Position numbers and translations under genes: made by a program. This document shows, piece after piece, positions 1 to 8,661 of a DNA stretch of 64,000 bases (its first letter is position 1; each line of letters opens with the position of its first letter). The stretch lies in assembly GCA_963737745.1 (NCBI GenBank), contig CAVTTR010000005.1, forward strand, positions 124,001 to 188,000. Reading direction: 5' to 3'. Source of the DNA: Bog-473 sp963737745 (GTDB lineage Bacteria > Actinomycetota > Acidimicrobiia > Acidimicrobiales > RAAP-2). Under the pieces are notes generated by a model that saw only the letters and a program-made list of their open reading frames with translations, had not been told where the DNA came from and searched no databases.

Positions 1-726
1 TGCACGGTCGGTCAGGATGACGCAGACGGCGCCGTCATTGACCAGGCACATGTCGAACAGCCGCATCGGGCGAACGATGTAGCGACTGCCGAGGTAGTCG
101 TCGATCGTCATTGGCTTCCGCATGATCGCGTTGGGGTTGCGTTCGGCGTGCGAGCGAACGGTCATGGCCACCGCACCGAGGTCGGCCTCCGTTGCTCCAT
201 AGGTCGCCTTGTAGTAGGTGAACATTAAGGCCCAGTGGGCTGCTTGTGAGCTCCAACCCCAGGGGTGGTAGTAGTAATAGGAGTCGCGGCCGCTTCCCCC
301 GTACGTCTGACCACCGTAGTTTCGTCCGATTCCTCGTGACGGCAACGAATGCACCACCGCCATGGTGTGGCAAGCGCCGCTCGCGAGTGCCGCGAGCGCG
401 GTCTGAAAGGGCATCATCCCGCCGCCGGGCATCACATGTCGGGCCTCGATGCCGATTGTCTTGGCAAATGACGCCGGATCCGGACCCCCATAGGTAAAGG
501 AGGCGCACAAGCCATCGACGTCCTGAGGCGCCAATCCACTGTCGTCGAGCGCCCGTTCAACCGCCTCTTTCGCCAGGGACTCCGCGTCGGGCGGCACGTA
601 GTCGGGTTCTGCGGCACGAGAGGCGCGGTAGTCGTCACCGAAGTCCGTCGTGCCAATACCGACAACCGCATACTTGCCGGCGGCGTCCCCGCTCGGGGCG
701 TTGATCACAAACGAGGTGTCGGTCAT
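1..726 (-). CDS. Thiolase / SCP-x-type lipid-transfer protein, 5' part (cut by window edge)
   Basis: The minus-strand frame is open from an ATG at 726 to the left edge, giving 242 residues without a stop. The text is typical of non-decarboxylating thiolase-like (SCP2/SCP-x) proteins: an early AVVGIGTTDFG motif, a VDGLCASFTYGG segment, and a Gly/Ala-rich stretch around residues 105-125 where the family nucleophile region lies. Such enzymes cleave 3-ketoacyl-CoA or act in retro-aldol steps with a DUF35 partner, often in steroid or branched acid breakdown. That would suit the catabolic island to the right. The C-terminal catalytic residues lie outside the window, so activity cannot be judged. 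The family call is firm; the substrate is unknown. Confidence 0.85.
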   Translation of the reverse strand, partial: MTDTSFVINAPSGDAAGKYAVVGIGTTDFGDDYRASRAAEPDYVPPDAESLAKEAVERALDDSGLAPQDVDGLCASFTYGGPDPASFAKTIGIEARHVMPGGGMMPFQTALAALASGACHTMAVVHSLPSRGIGRNYGGQTYGGSGRDSYYYYHPWGWSSQAAHWALMFTYYKATYGATEADLGAVAMTVRSHAERNPNAIMRKPMTIDDYLGSRYIVRPMRLFDMCLVNDGAVCVILTDRA

Positions 727-975
727 GCCAGCCTTCCGGGCCTTGCCGTCATCGAGCCGTGCGCACACACCGTGCTGGATGCACGCCGCCCCCCTAGAGA
801 AAAGGCGAGAACGTCACAAAGCATCGCCGTCGAATATGAATCCCCCACGGTGGCATCCTCGCGCAACTTCTGGTCCCGATCCACCGCAGCCGACAAGCCA
901 CGTTCGGTCTGACGCGACGTGTTGACCGATGCTCAGCCGCTGGGACGCCGCCAACTCACGCTTGCCACTGGGTCT

Positions 976-1446
976 CTAAGAAGTTGGGCGAACATCATCG
1001 AGGATGCCGACGATCGCCTGCATCACCCTGACCCCGGCCAACAGCTCGGCTTCGGAGAGCATCGCCAAGTGCTCCTCCCACCGTGCGTGCCAAAGTGCCC
1101 GCTTCTCATCCATGATCGCCCGACCTGTGGGAGTGAGTGAGACCATACACACCCGCCGGTCGCTTCCATCACGATGCCGCTGCACGATGCCATTCGATTC
1201 CAATTGGTCCAGCATGGCGGTCACGCTGGCCGGATTGAGATCGGCGCTGCGCGCCAGCTCGCCTGCGGTGACCTGGTCGGTCTGCGCGAGCACAGTCAGC
1301 GCCCGCAGCTGCGAGAGGGTCAGCTCGAGCTGCTTTGTGTGTTCGCGCCCGCGGAGGCGTCGTTCGGCCCCGAAGAGCTCGCCCAACGCCGTGCGGACCC
1401 GTTCCACCGCCACCGAGCGCCCCTGCAACTCGGTATCGATCCTCAT
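976..1446 (-). CDS. MarR-family transcriptional regulator
   Basis: A 156-residue protein with the MarR winged-helix layout. A dimerisation helix is followed by LSQLRALTVLAQ, a recognition helix region (LARSADLNPASVTAMLDQLE) and the wing (IVQRHRDGSDRRVCMVSLT), then a C-terminal dimerisation helix. MarR proteins repress efflux or catabolic genes and release DNA on ligand binding. It lies 36 bp downstream of the efflux pump gene on the same strand, so the two are probably one transcript. The likely operator is the inverted-repeat cluster upstream of the pump. The ligand is unknown. Confidence 0.9.
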   Translation of the reverse strand: MRIDTELQGRSVAVERVRTALGELFGAERRLRGREHTKQLELTLSQLRALTVLAQTDQVTAGELARSADLNPASVTAMLDQLESNGIVQRHRDGSDRRVCMVSLTPTGRAIMDEKRALWHARWEEHLAMLSEAELLAGVRVMQAIVGILDDVRPTS

Positions 1447-1482
1447 CCGAGAATCTCGACGAACGAATCGTCCGGTGGATGT

Positions 1483-2937
1483 TCAAAGCCACCGCCCGAC
1501 AGATGAACTTTGCGCTCGAATTCGCCAGAGGAAGATGGTGGGGATGATCGAAGCGAAGATCAGGATCATCACCCACCAATACGTCTGGGAGAAAGCTCGA
1601 GCGACGGCACTAGCGCTCGGATGTGAACCGAGGTGCGTGAGCTTGTTCTCCAGTACCACGGCAATCACGGCTGTTCCGAGGGAACCCCCGACACGCTGAA
1701 TGACGTTGAGTTGTGGGCTGGCGTCGTTCACCTGATCGTGCGAGAGCGCCGTGAAGGCGGCGGTCATAGCCGGCATGAAAGCGAGGCCAACGCCCGCACC
1801 TCGGACGACCATCGCCACACCGATAATCACAAATGATGTCGTCGCATTGACGAACAGGAACGGCACGGTAGCAACCCCGAGGATGACGCAACCCCAGAGC
1901 GATGTCAGCCCTGCACCAAAGCGACGGGTCGCCATGCTCGAACGATTCATGCCGATGGCCGCACCGATGCCTTGGGGAATCAACAGCAGACCGGTACGGA
2001 TCGCATCGTCACCCCGCGCTACTTGGAAATACAGGGGGAGCAGGATGAGTGCCCCGAAGAGTCCGGCGCCCAGACAAAAGAATACAAAGCTGGCTGCGCT
2101 GTAGGCCTTGATCCGGTACAAAGTGAGATCGAGGAGGGGCTGGACGATTCGCCGACATCGAAGAACGAAGGCGACGAGCAGAAGGAGGCCGGCAACTACC
2201 GGTAGGACGACCGAGAGGGAGGTGAAGTTACCTGCGGTGGCACTTTCCGAAAGCCCATAGGTGATGCCCACCGTTCCGGCGGCAGCCAAGATCAACCCCT
2301 GCCAGTCAAGGCGACCGGCTTCACCCTTTTCGGGATGGTCGCGAGGAAGCAGCTTCATGGCCACGAAGAAGGTCACGATTCCGATGGGCACGTTGACCAA
2401 GAAAATGGCCTGCCACCCCACGTTCTGAAGCAAGAGGCCACCTAGCGTGGGACCGAACACTGGCGCCAGAACGGTTGGCACCCCGATGACGCTCATTACC
2501 TTGGGCAGGTTCTCCCGCCCGACCGCCTTCACCAGAATGGTCATCCCGGTCGGCAAGAGCATCCCTCCGCCCACCCCTTGGAGTGCCCGGAAGGCGATGA
2601 GCTCCCCGACGGAGCTCGCCAGTCCGCAAAGCGCCGATCCGGCTGTAAAGAGGACGAGGGCAACGATGTACACCCGGTAGGCGCTATAACGCCGCACCGC
2701 CCAGGCGGTCAGCGGTATGACCGCTGCCAGCGACAGGAGGTAGCCGGTAATTACCCATTGCACGCTATTGAGGGGCGTGTGCAGATCCTTCGACAGGTCG
2801 TGCAGCGCGATGTTGACGATTGTTGTGTCGATTACCGACATGATCGACCCGAGCACGATGACAACGGCTATCCGCTTGACATGAGGCTCAATGACCCCGT
2901 ACGGCCGTGCGTTCTGCGCTTTGGAGGTTGTGGTCAT
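1483..2937 (-). CDS. MFS drug transporter, DHA2 (EmrB/QacA) family
   Basis: A 484-residue multi-helix membrane protein. It shows the DHA2 signature region IMSVIDTTIVNIALHDL in helix 1, the motif A region WAVRRYSAYRVYIVALVLF, and motif C (GPTLGGLLLQNVGWQAIFLVNVPIG), where family members have a Gly-Pro-rich helix 5. Length and helix count fit 14-TM proton-driven antiporters for drugs or organic acids. The ATG at 2937 is the first start in frame. A MarR gene follows directly, suggesting ligand-induced efflux. The transported compound cannot be read from sequence. Confidence 0.92.
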   Translation of the reverse strand: MTTTSKAQNARPYGVIEPHVKRIAVVIVLGSIMSVIDTTIVNIALHDLSKDLHTPLNSVQWVITGYLLSLAAVIPLTAWAVRRYSAYRVYIVALVLFTAGSALCGLASSVGELIAFRALQGVGGGMLLPTGMTILVKAVGRENLPKVMSVIGVPTVLAPVFGPTLGGLLLQNVGWQAIFLVNVPIGIVTFFVAMKLLPRDHPEKGEAGRLDWQGLILAAAGTVGITYGLSESATAGNFTSLSVVLPVVAGLLLLVAFVLRCRRIVQPLLDLTLYRIKAYSAASFVFFCLGAGLFGALILLPLYFQVARGDDAIRTGLLLIPQGIGAAIGMNRSSMATRRFGAGLTSLWGCVILGVATVPFLFVNATTSFVIIGVAMVVRGAGVGLAFMPAMTAAFTALSHDQVNDASPQLNVIQRVGGSLGTAVIAVVLENKLTHLGSHPSASAVARAFSQTYWWVMILIFASIIPTIFLWRIRAQSSSVGRWL

Positions 2938-2980
2938 CAGCTGGTTGGGGCTCCGGCGTCTGGGTTTAAGGGGTGAATAA

Positions 2981-3021
2981 TTAAGTACCTAAAGGTTTGG
3001 CAACAAACTAGATGCCAAACC
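2981..3021. promoter_or_regulatory. Operator candidates upstream of the efflux/MarR operon
   Basis: Two palindromic elements sit 44-84 bp upstream of the transporter start. TTAAGTACCTAA (2981-2992) is a near-perfect 12-bp palindrome of the A/T-flanked type bound by MarR proteins. Immediately next to it is a perfect 9-bp inverted repeat, GGTTTGGCA (2994-3002) and TGCCAAACC (3013-3021), with a 10-bp spacer. The second element could be the operator or a promoter-region hairpin. Assignment to the adjacent MarR protein is inference. Confidence 0.5.
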
Positions 3022-3433
3022 GAAACCGGTCAAGTGCGGGCTTTGGCCTCAGGCGGCTGTGAGCCGAGTACTCCTCATGACAGCTTGGGGACACACGTTG
3101 GGCGGCGTCAGGGGCTCTCCCAAAGAAAAGGCTCCTCACCCACCCAAATGTGCACATTGCACCACGAGGTGGGGTGCCGACGGGCTGGCCTGCCCTCGAC
3201 CCTCCCTGGCTTCCGCGCTAAATAGGCCATTTCATGGCCACTTTGCCGCGGACACTTCGGATCGTTCGCGACCTGCACGACAACCCAGCGCCCACGGCCT
3301 GCAAATAGGCCATTTCGTGGCCACTTACGGTTGCGGACTCATGAGTCGGACCTCACCTGCGCGTCTTGAGGGAGACACTCCTCCAACCGGCGAGCCACCG
3401 GCGTCGATGCGGGAGGAAGGTGCTGATCGGGGG
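3022..3433. other. Non-coding interval with repeats
   Basis: About 410 bp with no convincing gene on either strand. It holds the 24-bp direct repeat pair annotated separately and a perfect 12-bp palindrome AATGTGCACATT at 3147-3158. The open frames here have no recognisable protein features. Confidence 0.55.
3220..3326. repeat. 24-bp direct repeat pair, each copy holding an internal palindrome
   Basis: Two copies, at 3220-3243 and 3303-3326, start AAATAGGCCATTTC and end TGGCCACTT. They differ at one base (CATGG against CGTGG) and lie 83 bp apart. Each contains GGCCA and TGGCC as an inverted repeat. Both are followed a few bases later by GCGGAC. Tandemly spaced repeats of this kind are found at ends of IS21-type elements and at multi-site operators; no transposase is nearby, so the origin is undecided. 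Confidence 0.6.
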
Positions 3434-3964
3434 TCAGCGGCGAACGAACGTCACCTCGACGATGACCCGGTTATGGAGCCCTGAGCCCATTTTGGCCCAA
3501 GTGAGACCCCACTCACTCCGATCGATCTCGGTCTCAACACGAAGGGTGAGGGCTCCGTCAGGTTCGTAGCGGAGAACGGCCGGCAATTCTACGGGTCGGC
3601 TCACCCCGCGGATGGAGAGATTGCCCTTCACGGTGCCTTGTCCTGGGCCATCGAGACTGGCGCCGGTGACTGCGAAAATCACACTCGGGTAGTTGTGGAC
3701 CTCGAAGAAGTCAGCGCTTCGAAGGTGTTTGTCACGAAACTTGTTGTTCGTATCGATTGAATTGGCGTCGACGACGAAACGTCCGGTGACTCGCCCATCA
3801 TCGCCGACGGTACCGCTGCCTTCTGTCACGCGTAGCGTGCCGTTGACCGCCAGAATCCACATCGCCTTTGTTTGAAACTGGATCGTGGTTCGACGTGGAT
3901 CGAGGTTCCAGGTACCGGTCAGATCCAAAATGGCCGGTCGTTGTGCACGAGGAGTTCCTGTCAT
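3434..3964 (-). CDS. YceI-family lipid-binding protein
   Basis: About 176 residues that match the YceI beta-barrel fold: a start close to DLTGTWNLDPRRTTIQF, then GRFVVDANSIDTNNKFRDKHLRSADFF, where family members carry the conserved Asn-x-x-Arg-(D/N)-x-H-(L/I) pattern. The late segment is ERDRSEWGLTWAKMG-like (here DRSEWGLTWAKMGSG). YceI proteins bind isoprenoid or other hydrophobic molecules in a barrel. No signal peptide is visible, so a cytoplasmic actinobacterial form is likely. An in-frame GTG at 3970 is an alternative start. It is apparently monocistronic. Confidence 0.88.
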   Translation of the reverse strand: MTGTPRAQRPAILDLTGTWNLDPRRTTIQFQTKAMWILAVNGTLRVTEGSGTVGDDGRVTGRFVVDANSIDTNNKFRDKHLRSADFFEVHNYPSVIFAVTGASLDGPGQGTVKGNLSIRGVSRPVELPAVLRYEPDGALTLRVETEIDRSEWGLTWAKMGSGLHNRVIVEVTFVRR

Positions 3965-4008
3965 TGGCACTGTCTTTCTGTAAATGTCGCTCCTAAGGGG
4001 TCGACCTG

Positions 4009-4032
4009 CTGCCGCTGCCGCTGCCGCTGCCG
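4009..4032. repeat. Hexanucleotide repeat (CTGCCG)x4
   Basis: Four perfect tandem copies of CTGCCG lie between the YceI gene and the COG4705 gene. They are outside any supported CDS. This is a short slippage-prone tract with no clear function. Confidence 0.8.
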
Positions 4033-4104
4033 CAAGCTCGGCGTCCGAGGGTCGGGGGGTCCGCTAGCTCTGAGGCGAGGTCGGAGAGGGGCCCAATGCC
4101 ATGA

Positions 4105-4959
4105 CTACGTCTCCTGAATATCCGGACGAGTCTCCTGAATATCCGGACGAGCCATCGCCAGGTACGAGACGAATACGAACACAGCCGCCGTGAACACGAG
4201 TGTAGTGGGACCGTCTCCAAAGCCGATTCCACTGAGATTGCGGGGCTTGCTGATGTAATCGGCAAAGGAGGCTCCGAGTGGACGGGTCACGACGTATGCG
4301 AACCAGAAGGCAACGATCGAGTTCAGGCCGAAACGCCAACGCGCTATCGCCGGGACCAAAATGAGGCCGCCGAACATGAGTCCCGAGGCCAGGTAACCAA
4401 GGCTCAGCGAATTCGCCGTAAAATCGCCCAGGGCCGTGCCTAGGGCAAAGGTTGCGAATACCGTGGCCCAGTAGTACGCCTCCCGCCGCTGCGTGGTGAT
4501 GCTGTGGATGGAAAGCGTCCCTTCATGCCGATACCAGCTGAAGAAGATCGCAGCCAGCACAACGGCCCATAAGAGGGTCGTCCCGGCGTAGGGGATCTTG
4601 ACATCGAGGTGGAGAAAGTCTGCGACCCCCGTGCCGAAGATGGCAATCGCGTACGCCAGGAACCAGTAGGCGAACGCTCGATAACGACGGGTTGCGAATT
4701 GAAAGACGAGCCCGGCCACGAACAGGAGGACCTCGGTCCCCCCGCCTCGGATGTTGCCCCAGGTCTTGAGGTAGTCGGACGTGGCTTCTCCGCCGGCAGT
4801 AGTGAGGATTTTTACCACCCAGAAAACGAAGATGACCTCTGGCACCTTGGCGGCGAGCGGTGCTGGAAAGATCTGTCCGATGATCGGGACCTGACTGGGT
4901 CCGGCCGACGCTCTCGTGCTCGCGTTCGAAGGAACCCTTCGGAAGCGGCGCACCGTCAT
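4105..4959 (-). CDS. COG4705-type multi-pass membrane protein
   Basis: 284 residues with about eight hydrophobic segments starting near residue 35 (VPEVIFVFWVVKILTTAGG). It carries the recurring acidic and Gly motifs of the uncharacterised COG4705 membrane family, including GTGVADFLH and GTALGDFTANSLSLGY. The function of the family is unknown. The ATG overlaps the stop of the preceding small gene as ATGA, so translation is probably coupled. The C-terminus ends in a duplicated heptapeptide (RPDIQET twice) caused by a 21-bp tandem duplication just before the stop. It is the last gene of a three-gene operon. Confidence 0.85.
   Translation of the reverse strand: MTVRRFRRVPSNASTRASAGPSQVPIIGQIFPAPLAAKVPEVIFVFWVVKILTTAGGEATSDYLKTWGNIRGGGTEVLLFVAGLVFQFATRRYRAFAYWFLAYAIAIFGTGVADFLHLDVKIPYAGTTLLWAVVLAAIFFSWYRHEGTLSIHSITTQRREAYYWATVFATFALGTALGDFTANSLSLGYLASGLMFGGLILVPAIARWRFGLNSIVAFWFAYVVTRPLGASFADYISKPRNLSGIGFGDGPTTLVFTAAVFVFVSYLAMARPDIQETRPDIQET
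4109..4150. repeat. 21-bp perfect tandem duplication in the COG4705 gene
   Basis: The unit at 4109-4129 is repeated exactly at 4130-4150. It is in frame (7 codons) and duplicates the C-terminal heptapeptide of the membrane protein. The exact identity of the copies indicates a recent slippage event or an assembly duplication. Confidence 0.9.
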
Positions 4960-5156
4960 CGCCCCCGACTGACAGGACGCAGGGACACGGCGAGCAGAGT
5001 GATGACTGCAACAGGCAACAGCCAGTACCAGTTTCGTCCGTGGTGAGTGGCGAACCAGGTGGCGGTGATGGCCCCGATCACTCCCACCGCCACTCTCCAG
5101 TCATCGCCGACCACGAAGTCGTACCAAAAACGGCCGAATCGACGCAGATAGATCAC
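4956..5156 (-). CDS. Small two-helix membrane protein between COG4280 and COG4705
   Basis: The chosen start is a GTG at 5156 that overlaps the stop of the upstream COG4280 gene as GTGA. This gives 66 residues. The stop in turn overlaps the next ATG as ATGA. An aromatic-rich N-terminus (YLRRFGRFWYDFVVGDDWR) is followed by two hydrophobic helices, AVGVIGAITATWF and YWLLPVAVITLLAVSL. The four-base overlaps on both sides strongly support it as a real gene. It may be a small subunit of the membrane system encoded around it. No known family is recognised. Confidence 0.72.
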   Translation of the reverse strand: MIYLRRFGRFWYDFVVGDDWRVAVGVIGAITATWFATHHGRNWYWLLPVAVITLLAVSLRPVSRGR

Positions 5157-5903
5157 GAGGGAACCTGATGAGCGAGTACCCGCCCGTGCTGACGCCTGAG
5201 GAAACGGGCGAGAAGAAAACTGGCGCCGGCGATGAAAGCGATGAGGACCGGAGCGGCACTCTCGCCGCCCGGCCATGCGACCCCAGCGCCCTCGGCCGAC
5301 CAGAACGTCCCGAAAGAAGTAAGGAGTATCCCGACGATGAATTTCAGTGTGTTCTCGGGCACGCGGCTAAGCGGACGATGAACCGCAATCCCCACCGCCG
5401 CAACGGCGATTACCGTCATTGATGCGACGAGGGCGCTCACTGCGAGCCGGTGTTGTGCAGTCCCCAACGTGAGAACGATGAAGACGACTTCGAGGCCCTC
5501 GAGGAACACCCCCTTGAAGGAAACGACAAAGGAGTAACCATCGAAGGAGGTTCGCCGAGGTGCCTCGCTGGCCAAGACCCGAGCAGAGCCGTAGATGGAG
5601 TCCTCGTCGTGCATCTCCTTAAGGCCGCTCGAGCGAAGAATTGCCTTGCGGGTCCACTGAATCCCGAAGATCAAGAGCAGTCCGCCGACGACAAGCCGCA
5701 GTGACGTGAGTGAGAGATGACCGATGGCCGGTCCGACCGCTGCCACGACTATCCCCAACACCACCAAGGCAGCTCCGGTACCCGCCATCGTGGCGCGCGC
5801 AGCCCCGGGTGGCACCTACGGCAAGCACGATGGTCAGCGCTTCGACCATCTCGACGGCAGTTGCAAGGACAACTGCGAGAAGTAGGAATGTTTCGTTCTT
5901 CAA
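5153..5903 (-). CDS. COG4280-type membrane protein with repeated E-x-x-E motif (frameshift)
   Basis: The N-terminal part is read from a TTG at 5903 (LKNETFLLLAVVLATAVEMV) in one frame. The rest is read in another frame from about 5813, giving roughly 250 residues in total. Two hydrophobic halves carry matching acidic motifs, EMVEA followed by LTIVLAVG and EGLEV followed by VFIVLTLG. This resembles the internal E-x-x-E repeats of small cation exporters such as the UPF0016 and LysE-like groups. The comparison is inference. The frame break falls just after VGATRG, where a short deletion between GGGCTG-like repeats would explain it. It is the first gene of the overlapped operon and divergent from the RpiR regulator. 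Confidence 0.78.
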
Positions 5904-5923
5904 GTTTCGACCTTGTCGCACGC

Positions 5924-5939
5924 TGTAGCATTTGCTACA
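5924..5939. promoter_or_regulatory. 16-bp palindromic operator between COG4280 operon and RpiR gene
   Basis: TGTAGCA (5924-5930) and TGCTACA (5933-5939) form a perfect inverted repeat with a 2-bp spacer. It resembles the TGTA...TACA sites of RpiR-family regulators such as HexR. It ends one base before the RpiR start codon at 5941 and lies 20 bp upstream of the divergent TTG start. A protein bound here would block both genes. Binding by the adjacent RpiR protein is inferred. Confidence 0.65.
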
Positions 5940-5940
5940 T

Positions 5941-6820
5941 ATGGTTATTGATTCTGACGAGAACACTACATCGTCGAGCTTGGCCGCGAGATCGGCCCTT
6001 CTCGGCAGCCCAGTTGAGCGCGCCGTGGTGGAGTTTCTGCTGGTGAGCGGTCCCCGGGCGGGAGCCATGTCCGCTCGAGAGGTGGCGGAAGCGGTTGGGA
6101 CGAGTGACGCCACGGTGATTCGCACCGCCCGCTCCCTTGGATTCGAGGGTTACCGAGGTCTGAGACGATTTATGGCGAGCCAAAGCGTCGAGGTGCCTAT
6201 CGAAGAACGGCTTCGAAAGAGTCTCGACGCCGTTGAAAATCCCGACGCGGAGTTAGCGAGGAATATCGAACGTCAGAGCGGGGCGCTCATGGCGATGGCC
6301 GAGAGGATCCCCGAGTCAGAGTTTCACGAGGCAAACCGAATCCTTCAACTGGCCCCGTATGTCTGGTGGAGCGGCGTCGGCCCATCCGCATTCCTCGCCG
6401 GGTACGGGGCGTTCCTCTTCCGGCGACTCGGCAAAGACTCCGGCGCTCTGACTCACGCGGGATTTGACGGTGCCGATGAACTGTTGAGCGTGAGGGGGAC
6501 ACGCCGTCGTCGTGCTCGCCTACGGCAGGCTGCACCGGCATGTCCGAGTGCTCCTCGAGAGAGCGCAGGAGGTTGGGTCCGAAGTCATTTTCGTCACCGA
6601 TTCCGTCTCGCTGTCCACCGAGTGGCAAATCCCTGTGCGTCTCTCGAGTGGCCGCGGGCGCCATGGAATGTTCGCTTCGCACGCGACGACGATTGTCCTC
6701 ATCGAGGCATTGGCCCTTTCGATGGCAGCCAACCGGTCTGCCGATGCGCAGTCATCAGTCGCACAGCTCAATGCCCTCCGCGCCAAAATCGCCGGCCGAC
6801 CACTGGCTGTCGACCCCTGA
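5941..6820 (+). CDS. RpiR-family regulator, HTH plus SIS domain (frameshift)
   Basis: Residues about 25-80 form the RpiR helix-turn-helix (SAREVAEAVGTSDATVIRTARSLGFEGY). The SIS sugar-phosphate-binding domain follows (WWSGVGPSAFLAGYGAFLFRRLGKD, then EVIFVTDSVS). The reading frame changes at about 6492-6497: removing one G from the GGGGG run joins LLSVRG to HAVVVLAYGRL and gives about 292 residues. The SIS domain usually senses a phosphorylated sugar; here the regulated target appears to be the divergent membrane operon, which is unusual. There is no Shine-Dalgarno sequence before the ATG, so the mRNA may be leaderless. Confidence 0.82.
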
Positions 6821-6928
6821 CGAGAAGAAGACCCAGAACCTCGGGCATTGTGGCCAGGCAACTGCTCGAGTCATTGAGCGTTTGGGGTAGGAAAGGCGTG
6901 AAGACGCCAGTGCGGAGGAGGACACGAG

Positions 6929-7330
6929 ATGCCGAAAGCGATTAAGGGAAATGCTGGGCGCAAGCCGCCTCAGCCCTCAGTGGACCACTCAGACATCGAC
7001 GAGTGGTGCCGGCGACTGATGCCAGATCTGCAACCCCTCGTGACGGAACTCGATAAGTTGATCCGAGCGACGGTTCCCAACCTTGCATACGCCCTACATC
7101 GGAAACGGGCCTATTACGGGCTATCGGGACTCGGATGGATCATTGAAATAGCCGCCTACAACATTTCCGTGAATGTCCTTTTCCTCGGCGGCGCTGACTT
7201 CGAGTCCCCTCCCCCGCTCGGAGAAACGGACCGTACCCGGTACATCAAGGTGAAAAGCCTGGAGGAGGCGCAGCGACCGGATCTCCAGAAGTGGATTAAG
7301 CAAGCGGGAAGCACCCCGGGATGGATCTGA
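6929..7330 (+). CDS. DUF1801 domain protein (YdhG-like)
   Basis: 133 residues ending near the motif KWIKQAGSTPGW. Features shared with the DUF1801/YdhG family are an N-terminal acidic helix, the Y-A-x-x-RKRAYYGLSGLGWIIEIA core around residues 55-75, and the EEAQRPDLQKWIKQA C-terminal segment. The family is structurally known but poorly defined in function. It is independent of the neighbouring divergent units. The call rests on overall pattern. Confidence 0.7.
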   Translation: MPKAIKGNAGRKPPQPSVDHSDIDEWCRRLMPDLQPLVTELDKLIRATVPNLAYALHRKRAYYGLSGLGWIIEIAAYNISVNVLFLGGADFESPPPLGETDRTRYIKVKSLEEAQRPDLQKWIKQAGSTPGWI

Positions 7331-7469
7331 GAATCCAAACGAGGTCATCAATCCGGGGAATTTTGCGAAAGGCAATGAGCCCACGGATCGGCCCTCCTAC
7401 GCGTCGTGGCGACGTCCGACCACTAGCGAGTCATTCATTGCGCAGCGAATTCAAACGTGTTTCGGTTCG

Positions 7470-8661
7470 TCAAAGAATGAGAGGGATTTTGCTGTAGCCG
7501 CGGGTCGTGCTCGTATGAATCATCTCGGCGTTGGCCATATCCACATCCCAGGTAGGGAAACGGGTGAGCATCTCTTCGAGGGCGATTCGTCCCTCTATAC
7601 GTGCCAAAGCCGCACCAAAGCAGTAGTGCACTCCCTGACCGAGCGCCAAATGGTGGTCGATCTTTCTCTGGACGTCATACCTGTCGGGATCCTCGAACTT
7701 CCTCTCATCCCGGTTGGCGGCACAGGTCAGGAGCGACACGATCGAACCTTCGGCGACCGTCTGCCCGTACAATTCCACGTCCCTGGTCACGGTCCTGCTC
7801 TGAATGGCTGACGGTGATTCGTAGCGAAGTGTCTCTTCGATGGCGCCTGGTACGAGGGACATGTCAGCGACGATCGCAGCACGTTGTTCCGGGTTCTCGG
7901 CCAACAACTTCACCGTCCAACCAATGAGGCGAGCCGTGGTCTCGTTTCCGGCCGCATTGAGCATGCCGACATAGTTGAGAATTTCCGCGTCTTCGAGCTG
8001 TCGTTCCTCACCAGTGAGGGCGTCAATGAAGGTGGCCCGAATCAACTCGGTGAGAAAGTCGTCGGCCGGGTGCTCGCGACGGTAGGCGAGAAACGGCCGG
8101 TAGGGCTCACCGAGGGTGGGTAGAATTTGCTCTTCGGGAGCCTCGCCCTTCTCGAGACGCGCGCTCTGGTTCGAAATTCTCACGAATACCGGTCTGGAAT
8201 TCCTCGGGGATACCGACGAGGGCGCCGATGACCCGCATCGGTAGGTTGGCCGCAAACTCGGTCACGACATCGAACCCGTCGCTTCCCCTCCACGGGTCGA
8301 GGTATTCGGCACACAGATCTCGTATACGCAGCTCCAGCTCCTTGACGCGTCGGGGGGTGACGGCGCGACTCAGGATCTTGCGGTGCACATCATGTTGGGG
8401 CGGGTCTTCTCCGATGAACAGCCCGGGAGGGTTGGGCAGCCCGCTCTTGATCATTTCCAGCAGGATCCCCTTGGCCGAGCTGTAGGTCCGCCAATCGATT
8501 GAGGCGGCCTCCACGTCGTCAAAGCGGGAGAGTGCATAGAATTCGTAGCGATCGTTGTAATAGAGGGGTGCCTCGTCTCGCAGACGTTTCCAGATCGGAT
8601 ACGGATCGCTGTCGATTTCAAAGTCGTACGGGTCGTACTCCAGTTTGGCGGTGGTACTCAT
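7470..8661 (-). CDS. Cytochrome P450 (frameshift)
   Basis: About 396 residues when joined. The start is the ATG at 8661. It shows the I-helix AAGNETTARL (a variant of AGxDT), the K-helix ExxR as EETLRYESP, and the heme loop LGQGVHYCFGAALAR with the axial Cys. The usual first Phe of the loop is Leu. One surplus base near 8175-8180 shifts the frame; removing it gives TGIREISNQSARLEKGE. P450s of this type hydroxylate steroids, terpenes or fatty acids with electrons from a ferredoxin; the Rieske ferredoxin at 16106-16429 is a candidate donor. A near-perfect island operator lies upstream at 8905-8919. Confidence 0.88.

Noticed and set aside
4009..4032. (CTGCCG)4 as a regulatory repeat
   Set aside because: Short and outside any promoter pattern; slippage tract is the simpler reading.
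6495..6510. Programmed ribosomal frameshift in the RpiR gene
   Set aside because: The break is at a G5 run and similar one-base breaks occur in many unrelated genes, so a sequence error is more likely.
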